DNA of 24,376 bases from Dechloromonas sp. (GTDB lineage Bacteria; Pseudomonadota; Gammaproteobacteria; Burkholderiales; Rhodocyclaceae). Below, piece after piece: positions 1-8,005 of the stretch. Position 1 is the stretch's first letter. Every line of letters begins with the position of its first letter. The position numbers and the translations under genes are program-made. The stretch is taken from positions 1 through 24,376 of the forward strand of contig JAFLDQ010000040.1 in NCBI GenBank assembly GCA_017302355.1. The letters are read 5' to 3'. The notes under the pieces were generated by a model that had not been told where the DNA came from, ran no database searches, and saw only the letters and a program-made list of their open reading frames with translations.

Positions 1-2
1 AA

Positions 3-80
3 CTGCTCGCCGGAATTGTCTTCAACGACGGCGTTCCCATACCCACCAATGAAACCGAACAGCAATGGCTCGCCGCCTGA
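3..80 (+). other. possible 3' end of an unidentified upstream reading frame
   Basis: An open frame enters from the left edge and ends at the TGA at 78-80. It would give a 25-residue tail ending in ...NETEQQWLAA. It shares the frame of cas3, so it could be the remains of cas3 cut by a nonsense mutation. However, I see no HD-domain motif in it and do not recognise it as Cas3. It may equally be noncoding or the tail of an unrelated gene. Very little can be said from 78 bases. Confidence 0.18.
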
Positions 81-155
81 TCAACCAATGCCACACGCAT
101 CCCATACACCAGATTTGACTTTAGCTCGGAACACAACATCCCCGGCCGTTTCGCC

Positions 156-1967
156 TTGTGGGTGCGCATGCTGTTTTCCTGTCTGGTCGACGCCGATTTT
201 CTCGATACCGAAGACTTCATGTCAGGAGACAGGGCCAAGGCGCGCAACGGCTTCATGCCTGTCGATGAACTGGAAAAACGCTTGGCCGAACGTCTGGCGC
301 TGATGGCGCAGGAGGTTGCAGCCCGCGGCGAGGCAGAGAGTCAGGTCAATCGCAAACGCGCCGAAGTGTTGCGTGCCTGCCTCTCCAAGGCGGAATGCCC
401 GCCTGGCGTGTTCAGCCTGACGGTGCCGACCGGTGGCGGCAAGACACTGTCCAGCCTGGCTTTCGCGTTGCGGCACGCGGTGCGCCACGGCAAGCGCCGG
501 GTCATCTACGCCATTCCCTACACCAGCATCATCGAGCAGACGGCGGGCATCTTCCGTGGCATTTTCAGCGACGAGAACGTCATCGAGCACCACAGCAATG
601 TCGAGGTGGACGAAAAGCAGGAAACCGCTCGTTCCCGCCTGGCTTGCGAAAACTGGGATGCCCCGCTGATCGTCACCACCAACGTGCAACTGCTGGAAAG
701 CCTGTTCGCCAGCCGCACCTCGCGCTGCCGCAAGCTGCACAACCTGGTCGGCAGCATCATCGTGCTCGACGAGGCACAATTGCTGCCGGTGCCCTATCTG
801 CAGCCGGTGGTCGACGTGTTGCGCCTGCTGGTCAAGGATTACGGCGTCACGCTGGTGTTGTGCACCGCCACCCAGCCGACGCTGGAAAGCCGCAACGGTT
901 TCGATCAGGCCCGCCAACTGCGCGGCTTCGCGGCCGGCGAAATCCGTGAAATCGTCAATGATGTGGCCGGGCTGTACAGCGCGCTGGAGCGGGTCAAAGT
1001 CCATCTGCCGGCCGACCTGAAAACGCCCAGCAACTGGGAGCAACTGGCGCCGCAAGTCGCCGGGCACGATGCCGTGCTCGCCATCGTCGGCCGCCGCGCC
1101 GATGCACGCGAGCTCTACACGCGGGTCAAGGCGCAAGATCGCAGCGGTCTGTGGCATTTGTCCGGCCTGATGTGCGCCCAGCACCGCAGCGACACCATTG
1201 CCGACATCAAGCAGGCTTTGCTGGCAAGGCGGCAGGAACTGGCCGCCGGGCAAAGCCCGGCGCCGATCCGGGTGATCAGCACCCAACTGGTCGAAGCCGG
1301 CGTCGATATCGACTTCCCCGTCGTCTACCGCGCCCTGGCCGGGCTGGATTCCATTGCTCAGGCTGCCGGTCGTTGCAATCGCGAGGGGCGGTTGGCCAAG
1401 GGCGAAGTGCATGTCTTCGTGCCGCCCAAGCCAGCGCCGCCAGGGCTGCTGCGCATGGCCGAACAGGCAACGCGAATCCTGTGGGAAGCCTTGCCGCCCG
1501 AGGCCGACCCGATGGGCGTCGAGCGCTTCGCGGATTTTTTCCGGCGGCTCTATGGCGACGCCGACCTTGATGCGAAAGATGTCTGCAATTTGCTGCGCGT
1601 CGGCCAGACAGGCGATGTCAATTTCCGCACCGCCGCCGAGCGTTTCCGCCTCATCGACGAAGCCGAAGGCGCCACGGTCTTCGTCCGCTACAAGCGCAAC
1701 GCGGACGACCACGCCATTGACGTGTTGCTGAACACCCTGAAAAAGGAAGGCCCGCAGCGCTGGCTGCTGCGCAAGTTGCAACGCTATGGCGTCAGCATCT
1801 ACCAGCGCGACCTGCACCGTTTGGAAGGGCAGGGCGACATCGAACCGCTGGGCGGCGATTTTCCAGGGCTGTACGTGCAGTCCTTCGGCAACGATGTGCT
1901 TTACGACCGGGTGCTGGGCATCAACGTGGATGGCGCGCCGGGCGATCCGGCGAGTCTCGTGCAGTGA
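156..1967 (+). CDS. cas3: Cas3 helicase, type I-C, lacking the N-terminal HD nuclease domain
   Basis: Cas3 is the ATP-dependent helicase-nuclease that Cascade recruits to unwind and degrade target DNA. This 603-residue frame has the superfamily 2 helicase core: Walker A PTGGGKT near residue 95, the DEAQ box (VLDEAQLLP) near 205, the TATQPT motif near 238, and the C-terminal RecA-like motifs V and VI (AGVDIDFPVVYRAL, QAAGRCNREG) near 380-411. Typical I-C Cas3 proteins are about 730-800 residues, with an HD phosphohydrolase domain of roughly 200 residues first. Here the recognisable Cas3 sequence starts just after that domain (RMLFSCLVDADFLDTE). The TTG at 156 is the only usable start after the TGA at 78-80, and it lies inside conserved family sequence (FALWVRML begins at 150), so it is probably not a genuine start. 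No HD motif is visible in 1-155 in any forward frame. The gene may be 5'-truncated or broken, or the HD part may lie outside the window as a separate piece. Confidence 0.93.
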   Translation: MWVRMLFSCLVDADFLDTEDFMSGDRAKARNGFMPVDELEKRLAERLALMAQEVAARGEAESQVNRKRAEVLRACLSKAECPPGVFSLTVPTGGGKTLSSLAFALRHAVRHGKRRVIYAIPYTSIIEQTAGIFRGIFSDENVIEHHSNVEVDEKQETARSRLACENWDAPLIVTTNVQLLESLFASRTSRCRKLHNLVGSIIVLDEAQLLPVPYLQPVVDVLRLLVKDYGVTLVLCTATQPTLESRNGFDQARQLRGFAAGEIREIVNDVAGLYSALERVKVHLPADLKTPSNWEQLAPQVAGHDAVLAIVGRRADARELYTRVKAQDRSGLWHLSGLMCAQHRSDTIADIKQALLARRQELAAGQSPAPIRVISTQLVEAGVDIDFPVVYRALAGLDSIAQAAGRCNREGRLAKGEVHVFVPPKPAPPGLLRMAEQATRILWEALPPEADPMGVERFADFFRRLYGDADLDAKDVCNLLRVGQTGDVNFRTAAERFRLIDEAEGATVFVRYKRNADDHAIDVLLNTLKKEGPQRWLLRKLQRYGVSIYQRDLHRLEGQGDIEPLGGDFPGLYVQSFGNDVLYDRVLGINVDGAPGDPASLVQ

Positions 1968-2010
1968 GACTGGCGATGGCGACAATGATTGAAATGCAAA
2001 AGGAGAAACG

Positions 2011-2664
2011 ATGACGAGTTTTTGCCTTGAGGTATCGGGTGACTTCGCCTGCTTCACCCGACCGGAAATGAAGGTCGAGCGGGTTTCCTACGACGTGATC
2101 ACGCCATCGGCGGCGCGTTCGGTATTCGAGGCCATTTTGTGGAAGCCGGCGATACGCTGGGAGGTGCGGCGCATTGAGGTCTTGAAGCCGATCAAATGGA
2201 TCAGCGTGCGGCGTAACGAGCTGAAATCCAAGATCTCGGTTTCAAATGTCAAAGAAGCAATGAATGGAACAAGGGAGGATTTGGCGATGCTCATTGAAGA
2301 TGAGCGAACTCAACGAGCCTCTTTGCTTCTACGTGACGTGGCTTATCGCCTGCATGCCGAACTGCTGCCGGTCGGTGACGATGCGCGGGCGAATCCGGCC
2401 AAGTACCGGGAAATGTTCCAACGCCGGGCCGAGAAAGGGCAGTGCGTCAATCAGCCCTATCTCGGTTGCCGCGAATTCGCCGCCCGTTTCCGGCTGGTCA
2501 CCGATCCGGACAGCGAGGCGCCGGCCCTGGCCGAAAGCCGCGACCTGGGTTGGATGCTCTACGACATGGATTTTGCAGCGGTCAACGACCCGAAACCGCG
2601 CTTTTTCCGGGCCGATCTGCAAAACGGGGTCATCGACCTGACGCGAGCGCAGGTGACGGCATGA
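2011..2664 (+). CDS. cas5c: Cas5c/Cas5d, crRNA-processing Cascade subunit (type I-C)
   Basis: In type I-C, Cas5 replaces Cas6: it cuts the pre-crRNA at the repeat hairpin and stays bound to the 5' handle in Cascade. The 217-residue protein has the usual opening (FCLEVSGDFACFTRPE), the WKPAIRW segment, the RRNELKSK segment and the hallmark QPYLGCREFAARF. The start is supported by an AAAAGGAG ribosome site at 1998-2004, 6 bases before the ATG. The stop overlaps the cas8c start as ATGA. Recalled alignment with B. halodurans Cas5d (triad Tyr46, Lys116, His117) puts Leu43 at the Tyr position and Lys131-Tyr132 at the Lys-His position, so only the lysine is kept. The family assignment is secure; the effect on processing is not known. 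Confidence 0.95.
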   Translation: MTSFCLEVSGDFACFTRPEMKVERVSYDVITPSAARSVFEAILWKPAIRWEVRRIEVLKPIKWISVRRNELKSKISVSNVKEAMNGTREDLAMLIEDERTQRASLLLRDVAYRLHAELLPVGDDARANPAKYREMFQRRAEKGQCVNQPYLGCREFAARFRLVTDPDSEAPALAESRDLGWMLYDMDFAAVNDPKPRFFRADLQNGVIDLTRAQVTA

Positions 2665-4415
2665 TCCTGCAAGCCCTTTATGACTACTACCAGCGCAAGG
2701 CCGCCGATCCCGATCCGGCCCGCCGTCTGCCGGCCTTCGGGCTGGAAGACAAGGAAATTCCCTTCATCGTCGAGTTGACCGCGGAAGGCCGGCCGCTCGG
2801 CATCGTCGACACGCGCCAGGGTGAAGGCAAGAAGAAACAGGCGCGGCGTTACCAGGTGCCCAAAGGCGTCAAGCGTGCTGTAAATATTTCCGCCAACTTG
2901 TTGTGGGATACCGCCGAATACGCCCTGGGTGTCGATACCCGTGGTAAACCGGAGCGGGTGGTCGAGCAGCATGCAGCCTTTCGCCAGCGTATCGCTGACT
3001 TGCCCGAAACGGCCCGCCAGGATGCCGGTATTCTGGCTCTAGAAAGCTTCTACGCCAACTTCGGACAAGCTGCTCTGGTCGCCGATCCGGCCTGGCCGGA
3101 AATCGTCGAAGGCAATCCGGTCGTCACTTTCCGGCTGCACAACGATGGCGATTTGATCTGCCAGCGCCCAGCGGTGATTGCTGGACGGGGCGATATGACC
3201 GAAGAAGGCGGCAAGCAGGCTTTCTGCCTAGTAACCGGGCAAATGACATCAGTTGAGCGTCTGCATACGGCGATAAAGAGGGTTTGGGGAGCGCAAAGCG
3301 CTGGCGCAAACATTGTTTCCTTCAACCTGGATGCCTTTACGTCCTTCAACAAAGCTCAGGGCGACAACGCACCGGTCAGCCCGCTGGCGGCCTTTGCCTA
3401 CACGACGGCGCTCAATCACCTGCTCGACCGCAATTCCCGCCAGCGTATCCAGGTCGGCGATGCCTCGACGGTGTTCTGGGCACAGAAGGACGATGCCGAG
3501 ATCGAAGAAGGCTTTGCCGCCATCTTTGGCGAGCGGGATGATCCAGACGCCCGCGCCGAGCAGGTTCGCGCCTTGCTCGGCGCCGTGCAATCCGGGCAGT
3601 TCGACGGCGGCCGGGGCGACAAGCTGTTTTACGTGCTGGGTCTGGCGCCCAACGCGGCGCGGGTTGCCGTCCGCTTCTGGCACGCCGCACCACTACACGA
3701 AATCGCCCACCACATCCGGCAATGGTTCGATGACCTCAAGATGATTCGAGGCGGTAAGGACCAGGAATACCCGAGCCTCTTCCGCCTGCTCGCCGCCTGC
3801 GCCCAACAGGGCAAGGCCGACAACATTCCACCCAACCTGGGCGGCGACATCATGCGTGCCATTCTTTCCGGCAGCCCGTTTCCGGCCACCTGGCTCAACG
3901 CTGCGGTGTTGCGCTGTCGCGCCGAACAGAACGTCACCTACCTGCGCGCTGCCGCCATCAAGGCCAGCCTCAATCGTTTGCAACGCTTTCAACCGAATCA
4001 ATCTCTCGACAAGGAGTTGTCCGACATGCTCGATTTAGAGAACACCAGCCCGGCCTACCGGCTGGGGCGCCTGTTCGCGGCGCTGGAAAAAATCCAGGAA
4101 GAAGCCAGCCCCGGCCTCAACGCGACCATCCGCGAGCGCTATTACGGCGCCGCTTCCAGTACGCCGGTGGCGGTTTTCACCACCTTGCTGCGCCTCAAGA
4201 ACCACCATCTGGCGAAGCTCACCAATCGCGGCCGCGCCTTCAATTTCGAGCGTCTGCTCGGCGAAATCATGGGCGGCCTCAACGACTTCCCGAAACATCT
4301 GAGCCTGCCCGAGCAAGGCCATTTTGCGCTCGGCTACTACCACCAGCGCCAGGACTTTTTCAGCAAATCTGAATCCAGCCAATCCATGCAATCCACCCAG
4401 GGAGAATCCAAATGA
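2661..4415 (+). CDS. cas8c: Cas8c (Csd1), large subunit of type I-C Cascade
   Basis: Cas8c is the large Cascade subunit that recognises the PAM and positions target DNA. I place the start at the ATG at 2661 ([14 protein letters not shown]), which overlaps the cas5c stop as ATGA. This gives 584 residues, normal for the family, with the family-typical N-terminus and the [17 protein letters not shown] segment. The open frame continues upstream into cas5c, but that extension has no family resemblance. The stop overlaps the cas7c start, again ATGA, so cas5c, cas8c and cas7c are translationally coupled. The C-terminal 129 residues match the region known in I-C systems to be made separately as the small subunit Cas11c. 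Confidence 0.95.
   Translation: MILQALYDYYQRKAADPDPARRLPAFGLEDKEIPFIVELTAEGRPLGIVDTRQGEGKKKQARRYQVPKGVKRAVNISANLLWDTAEYALGVDTRGKPERVVEQHAAFRQRIADLPETARQDAGILALESFYANFGQAALVADPAWPEIVEGNPVVTFRLHNDGDLICQRPAVIAGRGDMTEEGGKQAFCLVTGQMTSVERLHTAIKRVWGAQSAGANIVSFNLDAFTSFNKAQGDNAPVSPLAAFAYTTALNHLLDRNSRQRIQVGDASTVFWAQKDDAEIEEGFAAIFGERDDPDARAEQVRALLGAVQSGQFDGGRGDKLFYVLGLAPNAARVAVRFWHAAPLHEIAHHIRQWFDDLKMIRGGKDQEYPSLFRLLAACAQQGKADNIPPNLGGDIMRAILSGSPFPATWLNAAVLRCRAEQNVTYLRAAAIKASLNRLQRFQPNQSLDKELSDMLDLENTSPAYRLGRLFAALEKIQEEASPGLNATIRERYYGAASSTPVAVFTTLLRLKNHHLAKLTNRGRAFNFERLLGEIMGGLNDFPKHLSLPEQGHFALGYYHQRQDFFSKSESSQSMQSTQGESK
4026..4415 (+). CDS. cas11c: Cas11c small subunit from an internal start within cas8c (predicted)
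   Basis: In several type I systems, including I-C, the small Cascade subunit is translated from an internal start in the large-subunit gene; this is established for other species. Here an in-frame ATG at 4026 is preceded by a strong AAGGAG at 4011-4016, nine bases upstream. The product would be 129 residues starting [20 protein letters not shown] and ending with the Cas8c C-terminus. The size and the [13 protein letters not shown] start fit the known Cas11c region. Separate expression is inferred, not shown. Confidence 0.68.
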   Translation: MLDLENTSPAYRLGRLFAALEKIQEEASPGLNATIRERYYGAASSTPVAVFTTLLRLKNHHLAKLTNRGRAFNFERLLGEIMGGLNDFPKHLSLPEQGHFALGYYHQRQDFFSKSESSQSMQSTQGESK

Positions 4416-5293
4416 GCCTGAACAACCGCTACGACTTCGTCCTCGTTTTTGATGTGCGCGACGGCAACCCCAACGGTGACCCTGATGCCGGCAACCTGCC
4501 GCGTCTCGATGCCGAGTCCGGCCATGGTTTGGTTACCGATGTTTCCCTGAAGCGCAAAGTGCGTAACTTCGTCGGTTTGGTCAAAGGCGAAACGCCGCCC
4601 TTCGACATTTACGTGAAGGAAAAGGCGGTTCTCAACCAGACCCACGAAAAAGCCTACGTCGCGGTCGGTGCGGAGGAAGAACTCAAGGGCGACAAGAAGC
4701 GCAAGGGCAGTGGCGATACGGTGGACAAGGCACGGCAATGGATGTGCGCCAATTTCTTCGACGTGCGCACCTTTGGCGCGGTGATGTCGACCGGCGTGAA
4801 CTGCGGCCAAGTACGCGGCCCGGTGCAATTGACTTTCGCCCGCTCGGTCGATCCGATCATCGCCCAGGAACATTCGATCACACGAATGGCGGTGGCGACC
4901 GAAGCCGAGGCCGAGAAGCAGCAAGGCGACAACCGCACCATGGGCCGCAAGCACACCGTGCCTTACGGCATTTACGTTGCCCACGGCTTCGTCTCTTCGT
5001 TCCTCGCCAAGCAAACCGGCTTTGGCGAGGAAGACCTCGAATTGCTCTGGCAGGCGCTGGAGCAGATGTTCGAACATGACCGCTCTGCGGCGCGTGGCGA
5101 AATGGCGACGCGCGGGCTGTACGTCTTCAAGCACGATTCGGAACTGGGCAACGCCCACGCACATGCCTTGTTCGACCGCATCAAGGTCGAGCGCAAGGCG
5201 GGTGTCGAGGTTGCGCGCAGTTTTGCCGACTACACGGTGACTATCGACGAGACCGCTCTGCCGGCCGGGGTGACGCTGATCAAGCGGGTGTAA
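4412..5293 (+). CDS. cas7c: Cas7c (Csd2), crRNA backbone subunit of type I-C Cascade
   Basis: Cas7 polymerises along the crRNA spacer to form the Cascade backbone. The 293-residue protein shows the N-terminal family signature ([15 protein letters not shown], then [16 protein letters not shown]) and the later segment [20 protein letters not shown], typical of I-C Cas7. The ATG at 4412 overlaps the cas8c stop. Downstream, 6 bases separate its stop from the stop of an antisense toxin gene. A perfect 11-bp inverted repeat at this junction may end transcription from both sides. Confidence 0.96.
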   Translation: MSLNNRYDFVLVFDVRDGNPNGDPDAGNLPRLDAESGHGLVTDVSLKRKVRNFVGLVKGETPPFDIYVKEKAVLNQTHEKAYVAVGAEEELKGDKKRKGSGDTVDKARQWMCANFFDVRTFGAVMSTGVNCGQVRGPVQLTFARSVDPIIAQEHSITRMAVATEAEAEKQQGDNRTMGRKHTVPYGIYVAHGFVSSFLAKQTGFGEEDLELLWQALEQMFEHDRSAARGEMATRGLYVFKHDSELGNAHAHALFDRIKVERKAGVEVARSFADYTVTIDETALPAGVTLIKRV

Positions 5294-5299
5294 AGGCCC

Positions 5300-5339
5300 T
5301 CAGCGCCGCCCGGCCCAATACCCGAACCGGCGGCGCTGA
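5300..5339. terminator. strong inverted repeat at the cas7c/toxin convergent junction
   Basis: Perfect 11-bp arms, TCAGCGCCGCC (5300-5310) and GGCGGCGCTGA (5329-5339), flank an 18-base loop. The stem is GC-rich and sits between two converging genes, overlapping the last codons of the toxin. There is no T-run on either side, so it is not a canonical intrinsic terminator. It could be a bidirectional transcription barrier or an RNA-stabilising hairpin at the cas7c 3' end. Confidence 0.5.
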
Positions 5340-5593
5340 TGGGCAACGGCGTGAATGCTGATGGTGTCCGCGGAAAGCCGGTAGATCAGGGAGTAGGGAA
5401 AATGCCTGAAGGCCAATGCACGCAACCGCTGGGAGACGGCTTTGCCGATTTGTGGATGTTCGATCAGGCGTAGGCGCGTCTGCAGTGCATCATGCAGAAA
5501 AGCTTCCGCAACCCGGTCGCTGGCATGTTCAGCGTAGTAATCGACTGCTGCGTCGAGTTCGATTTGTGCTGCCTTGAGAAAAATGGCCTTCAT
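5300..5593 (-). CDS. ParE/RelE-superfamily toxin
   Basis: This 97-residue protein has the compact fold signature of the ParE/RelE family: the MKAIFLKAAQIELDAAVDYY start, a helical part (FLHDALQTRLRLIEHPQIG), then RHFPYSLIYRL and the C-terminal IHAVAHQRRRFGYW. Family members are mRNA interferases (RelE) or gyrase poisons (ParE), and the sequence alone does not say which. The start overlaps the antitoxin stop, giving the usual antitoxin-toxin order in one transcript. The pair runs antisense to the cas genes, between cas7c and cas4, which is not part of the standard I-C operon. It may be a passenger or may help retain the locus. Confidence 0.88.
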   Translation of the reverse strand: MKAIFLKAAQIELDAAVDYYAEHASDRVAEAFLHDALQTRLRLIEHPQIGKAVSQRLRALAFRHFPYSLIYRLSADTISIHAVAHQRRRFGYWAGRR

Positions 5594-5832
5594 GCAGCTC
5601 GTCGGTTGGCAAGGCGGGCGCGGGCCTGGGCGATGGCCCCGTCGAAATCGATGGCTTCCATTTCACCTCGATCGAAAGCATCGCCGCGCCGCTCGGCTTC
5701 TTCCACCCAGGATGCCAGAATTTCGTCGTCTTCTTCCAGGCTGACCAGTAGGCGTTCGGCCAACTTGGCGCGGTCGCTGGTCGCCAGTTGCAGCGCAGCG
5801 GCTTCGATGTCTTCAAGCGGGGAATTGATCAT
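5590..5832 (-). CDS. antitoxin of the addiction-module component family (TIGR02574/PF09720-like)
   Basis: The 80-residue protein shows the family pattern: an N-terminal helix (IEAAALQLATSDRAKLAERLLVSLE) followed by an acidic toxin-wrapping part (DEILASWVEEAERR, then a helix ending ARARLANRRAA). Such small proteins neutralise the ParE/RelE toxin encoded next to them and often bind their own promoter. The start is well defined: a perfect AAGGAGGT ribosome site (complement of 5840-5847) lies 7 bases before the ATG. The gene overlaps the toxin start by 4 bases. The 72-bp divergent gap to cas4 must hold the antitoxin promoter and possibly a promoter for cas4-cas1-cas2. Confidence 0.85.
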   Translation of the reverse strand: MINSPLEDIEAAALQLATSDRAKLAERLLVSLEEDDEILASWVEEAERRGDAFDRGEMEAIDFDGAIAQARARLANRRAA

Positions 5833-5851
5833 GGCACGACCTCCTTCGAGT

Positions 5852-5885
5852 CTTCGGCAATGCTACCGCAAGGAAGTTGCCAAAG
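5852..5885. promoter_or_regulatory. imperfect inverted repeat upstream of the antitoxin, possible operator
   Basis: CTTCGGCAA (5852-5860) and TTGCCAAAG (5877-5885) form an inverted repeat with one mismatch in nine. It lies in the short gap between the divergent antitoxin and cas4 genes. Antitoxins of this family often repress their own promoter, so this is a candidate operator, which could also affect cas4 expression. I could not identify clear -35/-10 boxes. Confidence 0.3.
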
Positions 5886-5904
5886 CCATTGGCGGGGAGG
5901 CGCG

Positions 5905-6543
5905 ATGACCGGCGAACCGCTTGATCCGATCGCACTTTCCGCCCTGCAGCATTGGTGCTATTGTCCGCGCCAGTGCGCCTTGATCCACGTCGAACAGGTG
6001 TTCGAGGAGAACCTGTTCACCCAACGTGGCCAGGCTTTGCACAAGCGGGTGGACGATCCCGGTTGCGAGGTGCGCGACGGCTTGCGGGTGGAGCGTGCCT
6101 TGCCGCTGTTTTGCGACCGCCTCGGGCTGGTCGGCAAGGCGGATGTGGTCGAGTTCCTGCCGGACGGCGCGCCTTACCCGGTGGAGTACAAGCACGGCTC
6201 CCGAAACAAGCGAGCCGATATCGCCGCCTGCGATGACATTCAACTGGCGGCGCAGGCGCTGTGCCTGGAGGAAATGTTCGGGCGTGCCGTGCCGGAAGGG
6301 GCGCTCTACTACGCGACTTCGCGCCGGCGGCGGATTGTTGCGGTCGACGCCGATTTAAGGGCAAAAACCGAGTCGACCGTAGCAGCCGTTCGCCAGCTTC
6401 TGACCAGTAGCGTTTTGCCGCCTCCGCTCAACGACGACCATTGCCGCGCCTGTTCGCTGCGCGATCTCTGCCAGCCGGAGGCGGTCGTCCGTTCGCCGGA
6501 ACGGTCGGCGGTCTTGAACACCCTTTTCGAGCCGGACGATTGA
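5905..6543 (+). CDS. cas4: Cas4, Fe-S exonuclease acting in spacer acquisition
   Basis: Cas4 works with Cas1-Cas2 to trim prespacers and select the PAM end. I choose the ATG at 5905 (MTGEPLDPIALSALQHW), preceded by GGGGAGG at 5894-5900, giving 212 residues. The frame is open further upstream, but that part overlaps the antitoxin start and has no Cas4 resemblance. Visible motifs are the N-terminal cysteine region CYCPRQC (residues 18-24), the RecB-like nuclease motifs GKADVVEF and YPVEYKHG, and the C-terminal iron-sulphur cysteines CRACSLRDLC. All catalytic elements look intact. Cas1 begins one base after its stop. Confidence 0.95.
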   Translation: MTGEPLDPIALSALQHWCYCPRQCALIHVEQVFEENLFTQRGQALHKRVDDPGCEVRDGLRVERALPLFCDRLGLVGKADVVEFLPDGAPYPVEYKHGSRNKRADIAACDDIQLAAQALCLEEMFGRAVPEGALYYATSRRRRIVAVDADLRAKTESTVAAVRQLLTSSVLPPPLNDDHCRACSLRDLCQPEAVVRSPERSAVLNTLFEPDD

Positions 6544-6544
6544 T

Positions 6545-7573
6545 ATGCAACTGCTCAACACGCTTTATGTGACGACGCCGGAGAGCTACCTTCACCTCGA
6601 CAACAGCACCTTGCGCATCGAAGTCGAGAAGGAAACCAGGCTGCGGGTGCCGCTGCATCATCTTGGCGCCGTGGTTTGCTTTGACCAGGTTTCCGTTTCG
6701 CTACCGCTGATGCATCGTCTGGCCGATGACGGCATCAGCCTGGTGCTGCTCGATCGCCATGGCCGCTTCAAGGCAAGGCTGGAAGGGCCGGTTTCCGGCA
6801 ACGTGTTGTTGCGGCAGGCGCAATACCGCCTGGCCGGCGATCTCGTGTTTGCGCTCGAAGTGGCACGTAGCTGCATCGCCGGCAAGGTACGCAACTGTCG
6901 GCAGGTACTGTTGCGCGGCGCCCGCGAAAGCAAAGCGGAAAGCGATGCTTCGGTGCTTGCCCGCGGTGCCAACGATCTGGCGGCCGCACTGCGCGCGCTG
7001 CCGAGGGCGGGTGATCTCGACACCTTGCGCGGCGTCGAAGGTGAAGCGGCGCGCCAGTATTTCGCTGCGCTCAATTTTCTCGTTCGCCCGGCGGTACGCG
7101 AAGTTTTCCGGATGGATGGGCGCACCCGCCGCCCCCCGCGCGATCGCGTCAATGCGCTGCTTTCCTTTCTCTACTCCTTGTTGATGAACGATTGCCGCTC
7201 GGCCATCGAAGCCGCGGGTCTTGATCCACAGATTGGTTTCCTGCATGCCGTGCGACCGGGGCGCGCCGCCTTGGCGCTTGATCTGATGGAGGAGTTTCGC
7301 AGTTTTGCCGACCGCCTTGCGCTCTCGCTAATCAACCTGGGCCAAATCGGTGCCGAGGATTTTGTCGAACGCGAAGGCGGCGCGGTGCTGCTCGAAGGCG
7401 ATGCGCGCAAGGCGGTTCTGATCGCCTATCAGGAGCGGAAGCAGGAATATCTTTCGCATCCGCTGCTCTCCGAGACGGTACCGTTCGGCTTGCTGCCCCA
7501 TGTCCAGGCCCGCCTATTGGCGCGCACCTTGCGCGGCGATGTGGATCAATACCTGCCCTACCTGGTGCGCTGA
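6545..7573 (+). CDS. cas1: Cas1 integrase (type I-C)
   Basis: Cas1 is the metal-dependent integrase that inserts spacers at the leader end of the array. The 342-residue protein is full length. It has the beta-rich N-terminal domain ([20 protein letters not shown]) and the three active-site regions of the C-terminal helical domain: Glu in [11 protein letters not shown] near residue 164, His in [10 protein letters not shown] near 233, and Asp in ALDLMEEF near 246. It starts one base after cas4 and overlaps cas2 by one base (TGATG), so the three adaptation genes form a tight unit. Confidence 0.97.
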   Translation: MQLLNTLYVTTPESYLHLDNSTLRIEVEKETRLRVPLHHLGAVVCFDQVSVSLPLMHRLADDGISLVLLDRHGRFKARLEGPVSGNVLLRQAQYRLAGDLVFALEVARSCIAGKVRNCRQVLLRGARESKAESDASVLARGANDLAAALRALPRAGDLDTLRGVEGEAARQYFAALNFLVRPAVREVFRMDGRTRRPPRDRVNALLSFLYSLLMNDCRSAIEAAGLDPQIGFLHAVRPGRAALALDLMEEFRSFADRLALSLINLGQIGAEDFVEREGGAVLLEGDARKAVLIAYQERKQEYLSHPLLSETVPFGLLPHVQARLLARTLRGDVDQYLPYLVR

Positions 7574-7863
7574 TGCTGGTCATCGTCTGCTACGACGTCA
7601 ACACCGAAACCCGCGAAGGCCGTCGCCGCCTGCGCCGTGTTGCCAAGCTGTGCGAAAGTATCGGTCAGCGGGTGCAGAAATCCGTTTTTGAATGCCAGGT
7701 CGACCGCGCCCAATTTGAAGAACTTGAGCGCCGTCTGGTCGCGGAGATCGAGACCGAGGAAGACAATCTTCGCTTCTACCGCCTTGCCCACCTGAGAGGT
7801 CACGAAGTGCGCGAACACGGCCGCTTCCGGGCAACGGACTTCGATGGCCCACTCGTCCTGTGA
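7573..7863 (+). CDS. cas2: Cas2, structural partner of Cas1 in spacer integration
   Basis: The 96-residue protein begins [12 protein letters not shown], the ferredoxin-like first strand with the conserved Asp of Cas2. It continues with the typical [24 protein letters not shown] segment and a FYRL strand. It forms the dimeric centre of the Cas1-Cas2 integrase. The ATG at 7573 shares its first base with the cas1 stop. It is the last gene before the leader and array. Confidence 0.96.
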   Translation: MLVIVCYDVNTETREGRRRLRRVAKLCESIGQRVQKSVFECQVDRAQFEELERRLVAEIETEEDNLRFYRLAHLRGHEVREHGRFRATDFDGPLVL

Positions 7864-7867
7864 CAAT

Positions 7868-7910
7868 GCGCGAACCTGTAGTGACGTTCGAAAGACCGGG
7901 AGGTTCGCGC
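7868..7910. repeat. 10-bp perfect inverted repeat just after cas2
   Basis: GCGCGAACCT (7868-7877) and AGGTTCGCGC (7901-7910) are exact reverse complements separated by 23 bases. The position right after the cas2 stop would suit an mRNA-end hairpin, but no T-run follows. The right arm is also one copy of the AGGTTCGCG motif repeated further along the leader, so a protein-binding role is possible. Confidence 0.6.
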
Positions 7911-7979
7911 ACCTTGTTCAGGCCAGAATCAATTGATGTTTTTCGAGCGACGAGGTTTCGCGTAGGATTGCCTCGTGCT

Positions 7980-8005
7980 CGGATTACTAAGGTTCGCGTA
8001 ATCCG
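7980..8005. repeat. 8-bp perfect inverted repeat in the leader
   Basis: CGGATTAC (7980-7987) and GTAATCCG (7998-8005) are exact reverse complements around a 10-base loop that includes another AGGTTCGCG copy (7990-7998). It lies about 40 bases before the first repeat, a distance at which leader elements that guide spacer integration are known in other type I systems. Confidence 0.5.

Noticed and set aside
222..2057. 611-codon minus-strand frame opposite cas3
   Set aside because: Antisense shadow of cas3 with no recognisable domain.
7868..7910. Leader inverted repeat as an intrinsic terminator of the cas operon
   Set aside because: The stem is good but the loop is long (23 bases) and no T-run follows, so I keep it as an unexplained repeat only.
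7927..7940. IHF site in the CRISPR leader around AATCAATTGATGTT
   Set aside because: The WATCAA part fits, but the TTR part does not on either strand, so I record only the palindrome.
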